Assembly: GCA_029378245.1 (NCBI GenBank)
Contig: JARKIF010000039.1
Span: 434,001 to 498,000 of the forward strand
Length of the DNA: 64,000 bases
Direction: 5' to 3'
DNA from: Roridomyces roridus
Taxonomy: Eukaryota > Basidiomycota > Agaricomycetes > Agaricales > Mycenaceae
The notes under the pieces: generated by a model
What the model was told of the DNA's origin: nothing
Seen by the model: the letters and a program-made list of their open reading frames with translations, nothing else
The model's database searches: none
Translations under genes and position numbers: made by a program
Shown here: one piece after another, positions 31,376 to 40,845 of the stretch
Numbering within the stretch: the stretch's first letter is position 1
Layout of the letters: each line of letters opens with the position of its first letter

Positions 31376-33466
31376 CTAAACATTGGACGCAAGCTGACAG
31401 TAATACGCTTCGATAGTGTCACGATTCACGGTATTGAATCGGTCACCCAGCGCGGCTGGTTTCTTAAATGAAGCCATGAAACGGAGGTCGGGGAACCCAC
31501 TCCCGTCTTCCTTCCAGACTTCATCCAGATCGTGCCAGAAGGGAGTCAAATTAATATCATCCCAAACTGGATTATGGGTGAGCTTGAGGACGTGGATTTC
31601 AAGACTCTCATCGGCTCTAGGTGCCGAGGGGCGAAGCGCAGTTGAGCGCAAAGTCTTGTATACGGTCTCCTCAAAGACTTCTCGAAGCCAGCGTCCTGGA
31701 TATCCGCGTGCCGACAGTCTTTTTGCAAATTCCGTGCGGATTTCTACAAAGTCGGTTTCCTTGGAGCAGATTCGCACATAACGAATAAGCTCGCCTTTGA
31801 CCCAAGCACGCTTGGAGTCAGTGGAATGGCAGGAGTTCCAGGGAATATAGAGGTAGGCGTTTAATGCCTTTTGATATACTTTAGTGGCTAGTCGCTTACG
31901 CGGTCTAATCGCCAGGCTCTTCGGGTCATACTCGAGAAGCACTTGGATATCAAGGAAGGGGAGCGTGTATTGCGACTCCGACCATTCCATCCTCATGTTT
32001 GGATGTAGGGATCCAAGCCGTGCTTGGAATCTGCGAACATCGTTCAGCGTCCCGCGAATGATAGCAAAAGTATCATCGATGAAGCGCCTGTAGAACAGAA
32101 TGGTATGCTGCAGATCCCTCAAGGCAGGGCCTTCCAAGGCGGCCAGAAATAGGTTGGCGTATGTGGGAGCACATGATGTGCCCATTGCCATCCCAATAAC
32201 TTGCTGAAACGTTTTATCTCCAAAGCAGACAAAATTATATTTCAGTACCAGCCGTAGTAGAAGAACCACTAGGTCCTTCCGGCCTCTGATATCTAGGTTT
32301 GCTGCCTCAAGGAGTGTGTTAAACTCCATGGGTGAAGATCGGAGCATGGTAGCGATGCTTTCAATCCCTTCATCCGTCGGGATGTTCGGGTACGTTGCTA
32401 CAACGTCGCCTGTTACTATCCAAAGGTCCTCTCCCGGTGGGAGTTCTAGTTCCAGGAGTTCGCGACACAAAGTTTTTGAATCACGAAGAATCCAAGGAAA
32501 GTTCTCGAGGAGGGGTTTCAATTGGAAGTCCACCCAGACTGAAGCATTCGCTAACAGTGTTCCAAAAGTCGGGACTATTGGACGGCCTGATACTGGGTGT
32601 TTATGGATTTTGGGTAGGACTTTAAGAATCGGGACTTTATCGAGCTTCTGGATACAAGGGTCCATTAGCCAGTCGTACTGTTGGTCCGTGACAAAGGGTC
32701 TGCCGCGTTTGACAATACCACGTAACGTCGACAGGAGCGTACGATGGTCCGGTTCAGCCTCCACGTAGGAGTCATTCACCAAAAGTTTCATACCCGTTTC
32801 ATGATACCATTCTGCGGTGACGAGGCACAATCCCAGGTTCTTATCAGCAGGAACAGCAAGAATGCTGTTCTCAGTTAACAAGCGGAGAAGGGCCTTAAAG
32901 TCATCCTGGTTTATATTGGGTAAGATCCGCAAGGATTGCTTGGAAAGAACTTCAACTTCAATGTTGCTGCGTAATTTGGACAGGGCAGCTTCAACGGAGT
33001 TGATTAACGGCGGGCCTTGGGCTTCAGGCCTGGAGATGTGGAAGCGTGGGATAAAGCGTGGTTGTCCGCGTTCCGTTGTCTCACCGACGAACTTGTGAAG
33101 TGATTCATCGTTAACTTTTTTGTCCACTCTCAGTCGCAGACGGCGAGAAAAATCGTCTACAGCATCAAGCGCCTCATTTACCCGTGTAGCTTTGGGCTTC
33201 GGGATAAACTTGGAGTTAAGGGCCAGAATCTTCGTTTGTTCATCATTCAAAGTGGTTGTGGTCATATTATGAACGGCTCGGTTTCTCATTCGAGTATCAA
33301 AATACAGCTCAGACATTTGAGAAAGAACAAAACAGCTACGAGATTCAGGCGATGCTTGGAAGAACTCTGTGGGATACGTATCAGGGCGGTGGTGATGAAA
33401 CCGAGTGCCCGAGGGACATACCCATGAGGAGATGATGGCTGCAGGAGTAGGTTGCCCGACGTTCAT
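31376..33466 (-). CDS. Reverse transcriptase, Penelope-like, no endonuclease domain
   Basis: 696 residues. The upstream motif LNDEQTKILALNSKFIPKP is near 73-91. KVLPKIHKHPVSGRPIVP (about 282-299) matches the Penelope 'LPKIHK...RPI' signature. Motif A is TGDVVATYPNIP with Asp about 353. Motif B is GMAMGTSCAPTYANLF (about 425-440). Motif C is FIDDTFAI with two aspartates about 464-465. FLDIQVL (about 504-510) is the following motif. All catalytic acids are present. The protein ends about 190 residues after motif C with no GIY-YIG domain. The start ATG overlaps the ORF1 stop in ATGA. An active RT is likely; first-strand priming without an endonuclease would need a pre-existing 3' end. Confidence 0.9.
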   Translation of the reverse strand: MNVGQPTPAAIISSWVCPSGTRFHHHRPDTYPTEFFQASPESRSCFVLSQMSELYFDTRMRNRAVHNMTTTTLNDEQTKILALNSKFIPKPKATRVNEALDAVDDFSRRLRLRVDKKVNDESLHKFVGETTERGQPRFIPRFHISRPEAQGPPLINSVEAALSKLRSNIEVEVLSKQSLRILPNINQDDFKALLRLLTENSILAVPADKNLGLCLVTAEWYHETGMKLLVNDSYVEAEPDHRTLLSTLRGIVKRGRPFVTDQQYDWLMDPCIQKLDKVPILKVLPKIHKHPVSGRPIVPTFGTLLANASVWVDFQLKPLLENFPWILRDSKTLCRELLELELPPGEDLWIVTGDVVATYPNIPTDEGIESIATMLRSSPMEFNTLLEAANLDIRGRKDLVVLLLRLVLKYNFVCFGDKTFQQVIGMAMGTSCAPTYANLFLAALEGPALRDLQHTILFYRRFIDDTFAIIRGTLNDVRRFQARLGSLHPNMRMEWSESQYTLPFLDIQVLLEYDPKSLAIRPRKRLATKVYQKALNAYLYIPWNSCHSTDSKRAWVKGELIRYVRICSKETDFVEIRTEFAKRLSARGYPGRWLREVFEETVYKTLRSTALRPSAPRADESLEIHVLKLTHNPVWDDINLTPFWHDLDEVWKEDGSGFPDLRFMASFKKPAALGDRFNTVNRDTIEAYYCQLASNV

Positions 33467-34729
33467 TCGGAGTCACTGACCGTCGACTGATTCCGAGTCG
33501 GTTTGCCCTTCCTGGCCTCCTTCTTCCCTTTGCCTTTGCCGTGTGCGGCGCCGGCGGCAGCGTGTGCGCGATTCGCGCCTGCCTCGTTCGCCTTCCCGGT
33601 CTTCCGTTGGTGGTAGGCGTCCCTCTTGAATGCAATCGCCTCGGGTTTGCGCTCGTGCTTGGTCTTCGAGGACGACGCCTGGGGCGCTGCCTTCGGGTCG
33701 GACTTCGCATGCGTGGGGCGTTTGCTGGAGGAACTCGCCTCGGAAGACGTGGAGTTGCTCGTCACCTGCGAGAGTAAATTCCGCATCTTGCGCTCCATCT
33801 CTTTCTCGTGCTCTAAGCGCGGGGAAAGGAGGGGGTAGAGGGTTAGAATACAGGAGGTTTAGGGGGCGGAAGTAGGGCTCACTTTTGAGAGCCTTACTCG
33901 TTGCCTCCTCCACCATCTCGCGGACAGGCGCCGTGGCGTCCTTCATCTCGGCGTCAGCTCTTGCAGTAGCAACCTGAGTGGCCTTCGATTCTTTGATTTC
34001 GGCGTCACGGCGGAATGCGGCTACAAATTCGAAGTTGAGGTTCTCCAGCTCGATAACGAGGATAGGACGGAGAAGCTCGAGAAGGTAGTTCCACATCGAA
34101 CGTTTGTCGCTGCCTCCATCCGTTATGACGATCTCCAGATAGGCCTTGGCCTTGGAGACGTAGTCGTCTGCGACGGTGGGGACATGAATCGTCTTGCGAA
34201 GCACATTCAGTTGCTCATCGTAGAAAGCACTGACGTATGCAGTCGCGGACTTTTGCAGAGCAGCGAGATCCGTCTCGGCTTGTACCTTAGCAGCCTCGAC
34301 AGCGGGAAACAGCGAGAAATCGACGTCGGAGACGCCTTTCAAAAGCTGAATCGTCGGGAGCTTCACGTGGGCAGAAACCACGGACGGTACTTCGCCGGTA
34401 TCTACTGTGACCTTCAGCTTGTTGCTTAGGGTCGCCGCCTTCTGAACCTGGTGCTGAGCAGCGCAGAAGTCGGTGAGAGCCGACTGCCGTAATTCGCCGA
34501 GCTTCAGGATAGCAGTTGCGGGAGGGACAGATTTCCCCTCAGAGCGGGCAGTGCTGAAGACGCGTTGCCACGCCTCGGGGAGTTTATCGCCCGGTACAGG
34601 GTTGGCTAGGCCCGAGGATTTAGCCACGCTCGTTTCGCTTGGGGTAGCTTGGTCGTTCATATCGACCGCCCCTCCAGAGCTGAACTCGTGTTTGCGCTTG
34701 GAAGCGCGTGGATTGGAGTCGTTTGACAT
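33463..34729 (-). CDS. Retroelement ORF1 protein, basic C-terminus
   Basis: 398 residues after removal of a 70-base intron (33813-33882, GTGAGC...GCTTAG), which joins SKALK to HEKEMERKMRN. The removed length keeps the frame exactly to the stop at 33463. The N-terminal third is Ser/Pro/Lys with a KRKHEF basic patch. The middle (about 60-270) is helical. The C-terminus is rich in Lys/Arg/Ala (KGKGKKEARKGKP), suited to nucleic-acid binding. No known domain is recognised. The chosen ATG at 34729 has A at -3; an upstream in-frame ATG at 34804 is possible. By position it is a candidate RNA-binding partner of the RT, which is inference. Confidence 0.7.
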
Positions 34730-34977
34730 GGTGTGGTTTGTCGAGATTGGGGTATGTGCGGTGCGTTCGAATTTCAGGCCTTTGGGGAGAGACGAAGGGT
34801 ACATGCAACGGTGGTAGAGCGTGCTGATGATGCAGTCGACGATACCGGGACGGAAACCACGTGTAGGGGTTGGGAGGCGTGGCGAGTCGACTGGCGAGAT
34901 GCTGGAGTGTCGAGGAGTCGCTGGCGATCCGGTTGGGGACGAGTTCACCGACGCAGTTCCAGTAAACGTAGGAAAGT

Positions 34978-35177
34978 GGCGAGCGAGCGAGTAAGAGAGG
35001 AAGAGCGCGGGCGCGGCAAAGCCGCGCGCTGAACGGCCGAAGTGACGACGAAAGAGGAGCGTGTAGAGCTGGAGGACGAGGTTGGGGACCCACGACGCTA
35101 GGGTACGAGCGTTTCGTCTGTAAAGACTCGTCAGGTGGCTGTGTCCCCCTTATATCACCCGCTGCCGACCGGAACGC
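34978..35177 (-). repeat. Terminal direct repeat, element 5' copy
   Basis: Second copy of the 200-base repeat, upstream of ORF1 in the sense of the element. One mismatch with the other copy. Its outer edge (35177) abuts amidase coding sequence, giving the insertion boundary. Confidence 0.9.
35084..35149 (-). ncRNA. Type I hammerhead ribozyme (5' repeat copy)
   Basis: Identical to the copy at 30743-30808, same strand as the ORFs. Predicted cleavage lies between 35094 and 35093. Cleavage at both copies would release a 4341-nt unit-length RNA containing ORF1, the RT and one repeat equivalent. Both core and stems are complete in both copies, which suggests selection or very recent duplication. 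Confidence 0.85.
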
Positions 35178-37235
35178 AGCCTCATATGCCCTCCGCTGCA
35201 GCCGCGTATTCGTAGCCTGCTCGTACGCGTACGCAAGCGCCATCAGCTTGATCTCGCTGAAAGCCGTTCCGACAAAGGAGAGGCCGAGTGGCATGCCTGG
35301 GTATGGGGAAATCGGAATCTCCGTCGTGCCAGGAGCGGTGTCGTTTGGCGTGAATCCGAGGGGTACGGTCACTTGGGCGGGGAAATGAGATGGGCGGGAC
35401 GCATTTGGTCAAGAACAAAACATACCTATGGGGTAGCCGACTGCGTGATGTCAATTAGGGCAGAGAGTCAACGAAAGGAACAACGCACCGTATCCAGCCA
35501 GCTGCTCCATGAACGAGTTCTCCGGCATCAGCAGCGCGTCGAGATTGTACTTTTTTAGCACGGCGTCGATGCCCCGAGTCGCACCAATGTCGTGATTTGT
35601 CGCTACCGCCGCCGTATAGTTGGCATCCTGCTGCGTGGGCTCGGCCAAGTCAAAGTGCAGATTCCACTCCGTGTACGCATTCAGATTGGGTTCCTCCTCA
35701 TCCTTATGCGCGTCATTGAAGGCGATAATGTCCTCGATGTTATGGACGTTGGTCGGGATGTTGGTCAGAGTCGCCAGGTATGCGTCCAGATTGAATTTGA
35801 GGTCCGTATCGAGCACGATCTGGATGCTCGTCAAATTAAGAAAATGGCGAAATGCAAGGACCCACTCCGGCTGCATCGTTCCCCACAATTTCTTTCGCAG
35901 AGGGCAGATCTGCGGGGTCGGTGATGTTAGCTCCCAGGTTCTTCATGAGCTTCAGGGCCGCGGTGAATGCGGCCGCGCCAGGAACGGCTGTGTTGGATGT
36001 GTGAGATAACCCCAGGAGCTCAAGGGCCAGACATACGTCCGTAACTGGTATCGATGAATACGGTGCGTGGCACACCGAGCCGGGCGCCTTTGAATGCATC
36101 TTTATCAAGAGCTTTCAGGTAATCCGGGACGGTATCGGGCTGCGCGGAAGTGTAGTTGTCCGCAGAGTCTTTGCCAGCAATAACTACCCGGGGAGTCAGC
36201 TGTCAACGATTTCTATTCCAAGAGGTACCAACCAGAGAGAACGATTGCAGCGTCGGACACCGTGCGTGTGATTGGACCGACAGTATCCTGATGCTCGCTA
36301 ACCGGGATGACTGAAGACAAATGTCAGCCATTGACCATGCATGGCTGATGGGACGTACCTCCTGTCCGTGAAGTCAGGCCTAACGTGACCTTGACGCCGA
36401 CAACATTGTTCCAAGCAGCTGGGCAAGTTATGCTTCCCGCCGTCTCGGTTCCTGAAGATGGCATCGTCAATATGTGGGTGCGGGTCTGAGAGCAAGACGA
36501 ACCTAGCGTCGCCGCGGCGAGTCCAACGGAGGCAGCGACACCTGATCCGCTACTTGAGCCGCACACATCACCCTGAGAGAGATTTCACCGACTATTTCAG
36601 CAGGCAGAGCGAATGAATACCTTAGGGTAGTAAGCGCTGGTCGTTTGCCCACCTCGGCCTGACCAGCCGTTAGGAGCGAGTGGGCCAAATGCCGCCCATT
36701 CAGACTGAGAAATGTGAATTTCCCTCAAGATCAATCTGCTTCTAAACCCACCAAGTTGGTCTTGCCCAGTATAATCGCGCCTGCCTTGCGCAATTTTGCA
36801 ACAACGGTCGAATCTCCGGGCACGACACTGTTGAGGAGCGCGAAAGAGCCAGCGGTGGTGTTCATCCCGTCTTCGAAGCGAGTGGCGATGTTGTCCTGGA
36901 CGAGAATCGGGATACCGTGAAGCGGCCCGAGCGTTGTCCCTTGAGTTCGTTGCTTGTCGAGGTCCGCAGCCTGTGCAATCGCGGTGGGACTGGTCTCGAT
37001 TACTGCATGCAGTTCACCATTGACTTGATTGATTCGAGCAAGATAGGCCTGCGGCGCGTCAGAAGAGAGAAAACCGCCAAACGGGACCAACATTAACGAG
37101 GTCGACGCTCGTAAAGTCACCAGCAGTGAGTCCCGCTTGCAGTTCGGTGATCGTGGCCTCGTACAAGTCTGGGAGTGTAACAGCATTTGCGAGCGTGGCC
37201 AACAGCGAAAGCTGAAATAAGAAACGGAGGAGCAT
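35178..37235 (-). pseudogene. Secreted amidase-signature protein gene, disrupted by the retroelement
   Basis: Multi-exon. It starts at 37235 with a signal peptide (MLLRFLFQLSLLATLANA) and a GTTGGT...CGCAG intron. The amidase-signature fold follows: LGPLHGIPILVQDNIATRF, GMNTTAGSFALL, GAIILGKTNL, GDVCGSSSGSGVAASVGLA, TETAGSITCP. The nucleophile Ser (TETAGS) and cis-Ser (GSSSGSG) are present, but the catalytic Lys of the usual LVKDN motif reads Gln (LVQDN). Later exons reach MPLGLSFVGTAFSEIKL...RLQRRAYEAA, where the element enters at 35177. The last part of the gene lies 4.5 kb away at 30636. So the gene is broken, and it may already have been catalytically dead before the insertion. Confidence 0.8.
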
Positions 37236-37375
37236 TCACGGGGCGTTGAACTCGAGAGAGCTGGCTGCCAGATTCAGCGCCCGTGTGCCGGTGAGCGTTC
37301 CCCGCCGTGGGTCGACATCCGTCAATCGCGTCCGCTTCTTGGCAAAGAATTCAACGGGTTCGGCCGACAGGTCCT

Positions 37376-37435
37376 CTGTGGCTCGATATCTTGGGATATG
37401 GTGCCAATCTGCGTTTGGAGCACCTCGACGGACAT
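37376..37435 (-). pseudogene. F-box family N-terminal fragment
   Basis: A minus-strand ATG at 37435 opens MSVEVLQTQIGTISQDIE, the coiled-coil start of the array F-box family (compare MSTRELQTQIDTISKEIE at 17495), then loses similarity within about 20 codons. A remnant of another family copy. Confidence 0.55.
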
Positions 37436-37740
37436 GAATCTGATGTGTGTAAGGCAAGGGACTTTCGACCATTTGGGCGGTAGAGACTCGGAGTCGAGAG
37501 GCGAATCCGAGTCGGTGATGTTGGTGAGTAAGAAAAGACACGCCCACGTGATACCTGTCGAATTACGCGATTTTCCGTCATTTCTCGAAACTTTGCAAAT
37601 TTTCGCGCTCTTGGTAAACCCTCTCAAAAGAGGGAGAGTCTAAAGCCCGGGGTCCAACGACAAGGAGGCGCGGATGGATCATGAATAGTGAATCCGGTTC
37701 TGTCTGCTTGCCTTGATGTACGCTAACGTTACGCGAGTGC

Positions 37741-38240
37741 CTTAGTGCAAATGGTGTACCGGCCTGACCGCTTCCTGCGAGGAGGAGATCACCAACCCTT
37801 CATGCCAGTCCGTTCCACCGAGCCACACGAGAACTTTGCCCATCAGCACCAAGACGTGCGGGTCGACGACACCGGGAAGCAATTCGGCGACCTCGAGCTC
37901 GTTGAATTCTGTGACTTTGAATTCAACGCCCGTGTTGCACGCGTCAACGGAGTAGCGTTGCGGTCGCTCGCCCAGGCACCGGGGACTCCGCTTGGGCTGA
38001 CGATGGATACGAGTGTGCTGACGAATAATTCGACGCTGACTTGGACGGATGATACCGAGGCGGCGGGGTCGAGGTTGTTTGGCGGGCGAGTGAGGATCCG
38101 TTTTGGACGCATGTTATTGAGGTGGGCAAGGTGACTGGGGCGACCATTTTGCTGTCAAAGGATAATGCGCAGTTTGGGGCGAGGGCGGTTGGGGCGAATG
38201 GGTTCAAGAGTCCCGCGGCGTTCCCGTTTACGGAGTAGGC
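37741..38240 (+). pseudogene. Unrecognised gene fragment
   Basis: An open plus-strand stretch ends with [15 protein letters not shown] in one frame and continues in another frame with [20 protein letters not shown] and [10 protein letters not shown] before a stop near 38239. The two halves read as one protein C-terminus broken by a frame change. Composition is coding-like, but I do not recognise the family and no start is clear. It could instead be a gene with an undetected intron. Confidence 0.35.
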
Positions 38241-38337
38241 ATGGACTCGGTGTTGTTTTCCAGGATTAGGGAGCGTATCGGGATAATCCCCAAATGAGTG
38301 TCTCCTACCTATTTACCGTAGTTGCCCTACCATCAAC

Positions 38338-38665
38338 GGTTGAATGGCTGAATGGCAGTGTTGGTGCCCAAGGCAGAACTACGCTTGCTGTTCCCTTGTC
38401 GTCAGATCAAACTCCCGTGGGATCATCCGTTCGAATCCCGAACCCGCAGCATTTCGGTGCTAGCTCTTTTTCTCGCCGTTTGCCTCTTCCGTTCTGTTTC
38501 ACTCTCGAGGCACTAACATTGCCTATTTTTCCACGTCGGATGAACGCCGTTTTGGGTTGCGATTTGTGATTGACATTTCGCTTGCGTTTAGTTGCCGAGC
38601 TCTCATGTACATTTTTTGCTCTTTTCTGCTTCAACCCCTTCGTCCACTCTCGACGATACAGCTCT
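38338..38665 (+). repeat. Putative tRNA-derived SINE, copy 1
   Basis: Has an A-box-like TGGCTGAATGG at 38345-38355 and a B-box-like GTTCGAATCC at 38429-38438, followed by about 75 variable bases. A body follows that is shared with 50652-51010 (TAACATTGCC, TTTTGGGTTGCGATTTGTGA, TTTAGTTGCCGAG, GCTCTTTTCTG). The tRNA stems are degenerate, so it is not a working tRNA. End points are approximate. Confidence 0.5.
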
Positions 38666-39349
38666 GACGGAAAATTCGATGTAGTTCCTATGCCCCGCTG
38701 TCCAATGCATCCAGCTTTCCGTCGCCCGAATTTGCTGCGGTCTTACCACATGCAGCATGCTGCTTGTGCTCAGGATTTCGCTCAGCCTCTCTCTTTCAAA
38801 TTGGGATGGGTACGTGGTCCACCTATCCGATTTTTGCTCCGCTTTCTTATTTTGTGCCCATTTCTAGGACATCGCTCTGTCCTTTGTCTGTCCTTTGTGT
38901 GCATATGAATTGCAAGTGATTCCTGCCGAGCACCCTCGGTGGAGTATTGGTTTATTAAGCCCTCGGTGCAGCGCAAGGTTCCTGGAGACTGGTGAGCTAT
39001 CCGCGTACTCGTCTGATTCCTACACTTACCATCGGCCCAGAGAATGTGGCTAACTGAGTCCGCCGTTCGCTCAAGCCGTATCGTTCACCATCCCCACCTC
39101 ATCGCCGCAGGTTGATGACGGGCATGCGCACTCTCTCTCACCTCCGGCCACCCAGACTGCTTTCTCGCACCTGTCATTCGAGCCACACGCATACCACACT
39201 GGATACAACCGCTACAGAGCGCGTTTTACAGGCCTCGAGCGACCTGATCCGACCGCAACAGCAGCTTCCTAAGCTCGTTCCCATCTCCAATGGACCTCTA
39301 GTAGCTGGAGCCAAGTCTAGATGAAGCTGTTTCGCCCGCTATACCAGTC
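38666..39349. other. Intergenic, nothing recognised
   Basis: About 680 bases with only short ORFs, lying between the SINE-like repeat and the first of two 300-base direct repeats. Confidence 0.35.
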
Positions 39350-39680
39350 TCGATGCTCCTGCACTCTGACCGCATACACTCTGACCGCAAGTTACTCCAT
39401 TACTCCACCTTCAGCATCGTCACGTCCCCGATTTTCCCCCTGCGTCCGAAGTCTGTATTTTCCGACTCCGCTGCCACGCAGTCAGTCACCGGCCCTCCAA
39501 ATCACTCTGGCCATGCCCATCTCTGCGGGCACACAGCACACATGCGCTGAGGGGCAGCATTGACCCGTTACACATTCCGCAACTCCGCAAGACCGAGGAA
39601 GGGGGCGAGTTACTCGTTTCGCGGCAGGTGGAAACGTCTGATGTGGACGAGGTTGGCGTCGAGCGTCATCTCGGACAAGA
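39350..39680 (+). repeat. Direct repeat R, copy 1
   Basis: Shares long runs with 40545-40845: CACTCTGACCGCAAGTTACT, CACCTTCAGCATCGTCACGT, GCCACGCAGTCAGTCACCGG, CATTCCGCAACTCCGCAAGA, up to GTTGGCGTCGAG. It differs by small indels. The two copies flank the orphan gene at 40038. Confidence 0.8.
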
Positions 39681-40037
39681 GTGGAACTTGAAGGACCAGG
39701 AAGAGTGGGTCGCTGGCGAGCCTGGCCTTGAGCAAGAACCGGATTCGCTCAAACGGCCTGTGGAGGTGAAGGGGAGACCATACCATGATTTTACGACGGT
39801 GGACCTTGTAGAAATTTTGGAATATGGGTGTAGAGAAGGAAAGACAGGATTTCTCCTGTCGTGCGCCGTTTCAGATTCGTATTTCCAGTGAGTCCTCGAT
39901 CATTCTTCGATCGTTGCACAGCCTGAACGGAGCACTATAAAAGAGCCGGGTTCTGGTGCATATAAATCATTTCATTACACTGGCTCCCAGTGAGTACCCC
40001 ATGTTCTGTATCGTCAAACCCTGATAGCGTTAGTGCG

Positions 40038-40517
40038 ATGGTATACGTCGATCAGGGCAGTGCCTTCGAAGACAAGAACGAGCTCGAATTCGAGCCTCCT
40101 AACAAAGAAATCAAGAATATCCACGCGAATTGGTTCACCGACCCGGCCTTGAACGATGAAGTGTGGTCCACCGATTGGGAGGACTTTGACCTCATCAGAT
40201 TTTGGAATCACCGCACCTCGGACGGACAGCTCAAAATCGACAAACTTCTCAAGGAGACGTGGGTCGTGCCAGGCACCATCGAGATGCTCGCATACATGCC
40301 CTACTCGGGCGGCCTCTATTTCCTTTTCGCCGCCGGAGGGGACTATTACTTTTGGGCGGACTATGTGCTCAAGAAGCATAGCCAAAAGTTCGCGTCCCAT
40401 CAGGAGTTCGTGGACTATACAACCAAGGCTGACCTCTCAGTGAGAGCGTCCAGACTTCCGGGTGTGGTGGTGCCACAAGCTGTGGAAAGCGATTTCAAGT
40501 GGTGGTTTTTGTGGTAG
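40038..40517 (+). CDS. Orphan protein, 159 residues
   Basis: Not recognised. The ORF begins MVYVDQGSAFEDKNELEFEP and is acidic and aromatic-rich (WFTDPALNDEVWSTDWEDFDLIRFWNH, GGLYFLFAAGGDYYFWADYV), ending FKWWFLW. No signal peptide or membrane helix is obvious. TATA-like strings stand at 39936 (TATAAAAG) and 39959 (CATATAAATC), 80-100 bases upstream, supporting local transcription. An upstream open stretch (39640-39890, ending DSYFQ before a GTGAGT) could be a first exon, but no clean acceptor restores the frame. The gene lies between two 300-base direct repeats, so it may travel with them. Confidence 0.5.
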   Translation: MVYVDQGSAFEDKNELEFEPPNKEIKNIHANWFTDPALNDEVWSTDWEDFDLIRFWNHRTSDGQLKIDKLLKETWVVPGTIEMLAYMPYSGGLYFLFAAGGDYYFWADYVLKKHSQKFASHQEFVDYTTKADLSVRASRLPGVVVPQAVESDFKWWFLW

Positions 40518-40544
40518 CCTAGTTGTCTGTCCAGTTGCACAAGA

Positions 40545-40845
40545 ATCCTACACTCTGACCGCAAGTTACTCCACCTTCAGCATCGTCACGTCCCCGATTT
40601 TTGCGTCCAAAGCCTGTATTTTCCGACTTCGCTGCCACGCAGTCAGTCACCGGCCCTCCAAATCACTTGGGTCATGCCCATCTCTGCGGGCAGCATCGGC
40701 TCTCTACACGTTCCGCAACTCCGCAAGACCGGGGAAGGGGGAGCGCGAGTCGTTTCACGGCAGCAGCTCGAGTCGGCGGAACCGTCTTTCGACTCGGGTT
40801 GGCGTCGAGGGTCATGCTGAGACGCAAGAGTTGACCAAGCGCGCG
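40545..40845 (+). repeat. Direct repeat R, copy 2
   Basis: Second copy of the repeat at 39350-39680, missing several short internal segments. It runs directly into the amidase 3' relic at about 40820. Confidence 0.8.

Larger units (their letters stand above)
30637..35177 (-). mobile_element. Penelope-like retroelement with hammerhead-bearing direct repeats, inserted in an amidase gene
   Basis: 4541 bases flanked by 200-base direct repeats (30637-30836 and 34978-35177, offset 4341). In element sense (minus strand) the order is repeat, short leader, ORF1 (with an intron), RT ORF, about 540-base 3' region, repeat. The RT has Penelope-type motifs but no GIY-YIG endonuclease in either ORF. Direct terminal repeats (pseudo-LTRs), retained introns and hammerhead ribozymes are all known traits of Penelope-like elements, and endonuclease-less ones (Coprina) are known from basidiomycetes. 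There is no integrase, protease or RNase H, which argues against an LTR retrotransposon. Near-identical repeats and two open ORFs point to recent insertion. No clear target-site duplication was found. Confidence 0.85.

Noticed and set aside
30637..35177. LTR retrotransposon
   Set aside because: Repeats do not start TG or end CA. There is no primer-binding site, protease, RNase H or integrase, and RT motifs (LPKIHK...RPI, FIDD) are Penelope-like.
30637..35177. Telomeric or subtelomeric array
   Set aside because: No TTAGGG-type repeats are present at the element junctions or elsewhere in the window, and flanking genes are ordinary chromosomal genes.
38338..38445. Functional tRNA gene suggested by A and B boxes
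   Set aside because: The T-arm stem around GTTCGAATCC does not pair in the normal 5-bp/7-nt geometry and no anticodon arm is evident. The A to B distance is also too long without a clear intron. Fits a SINE head better.
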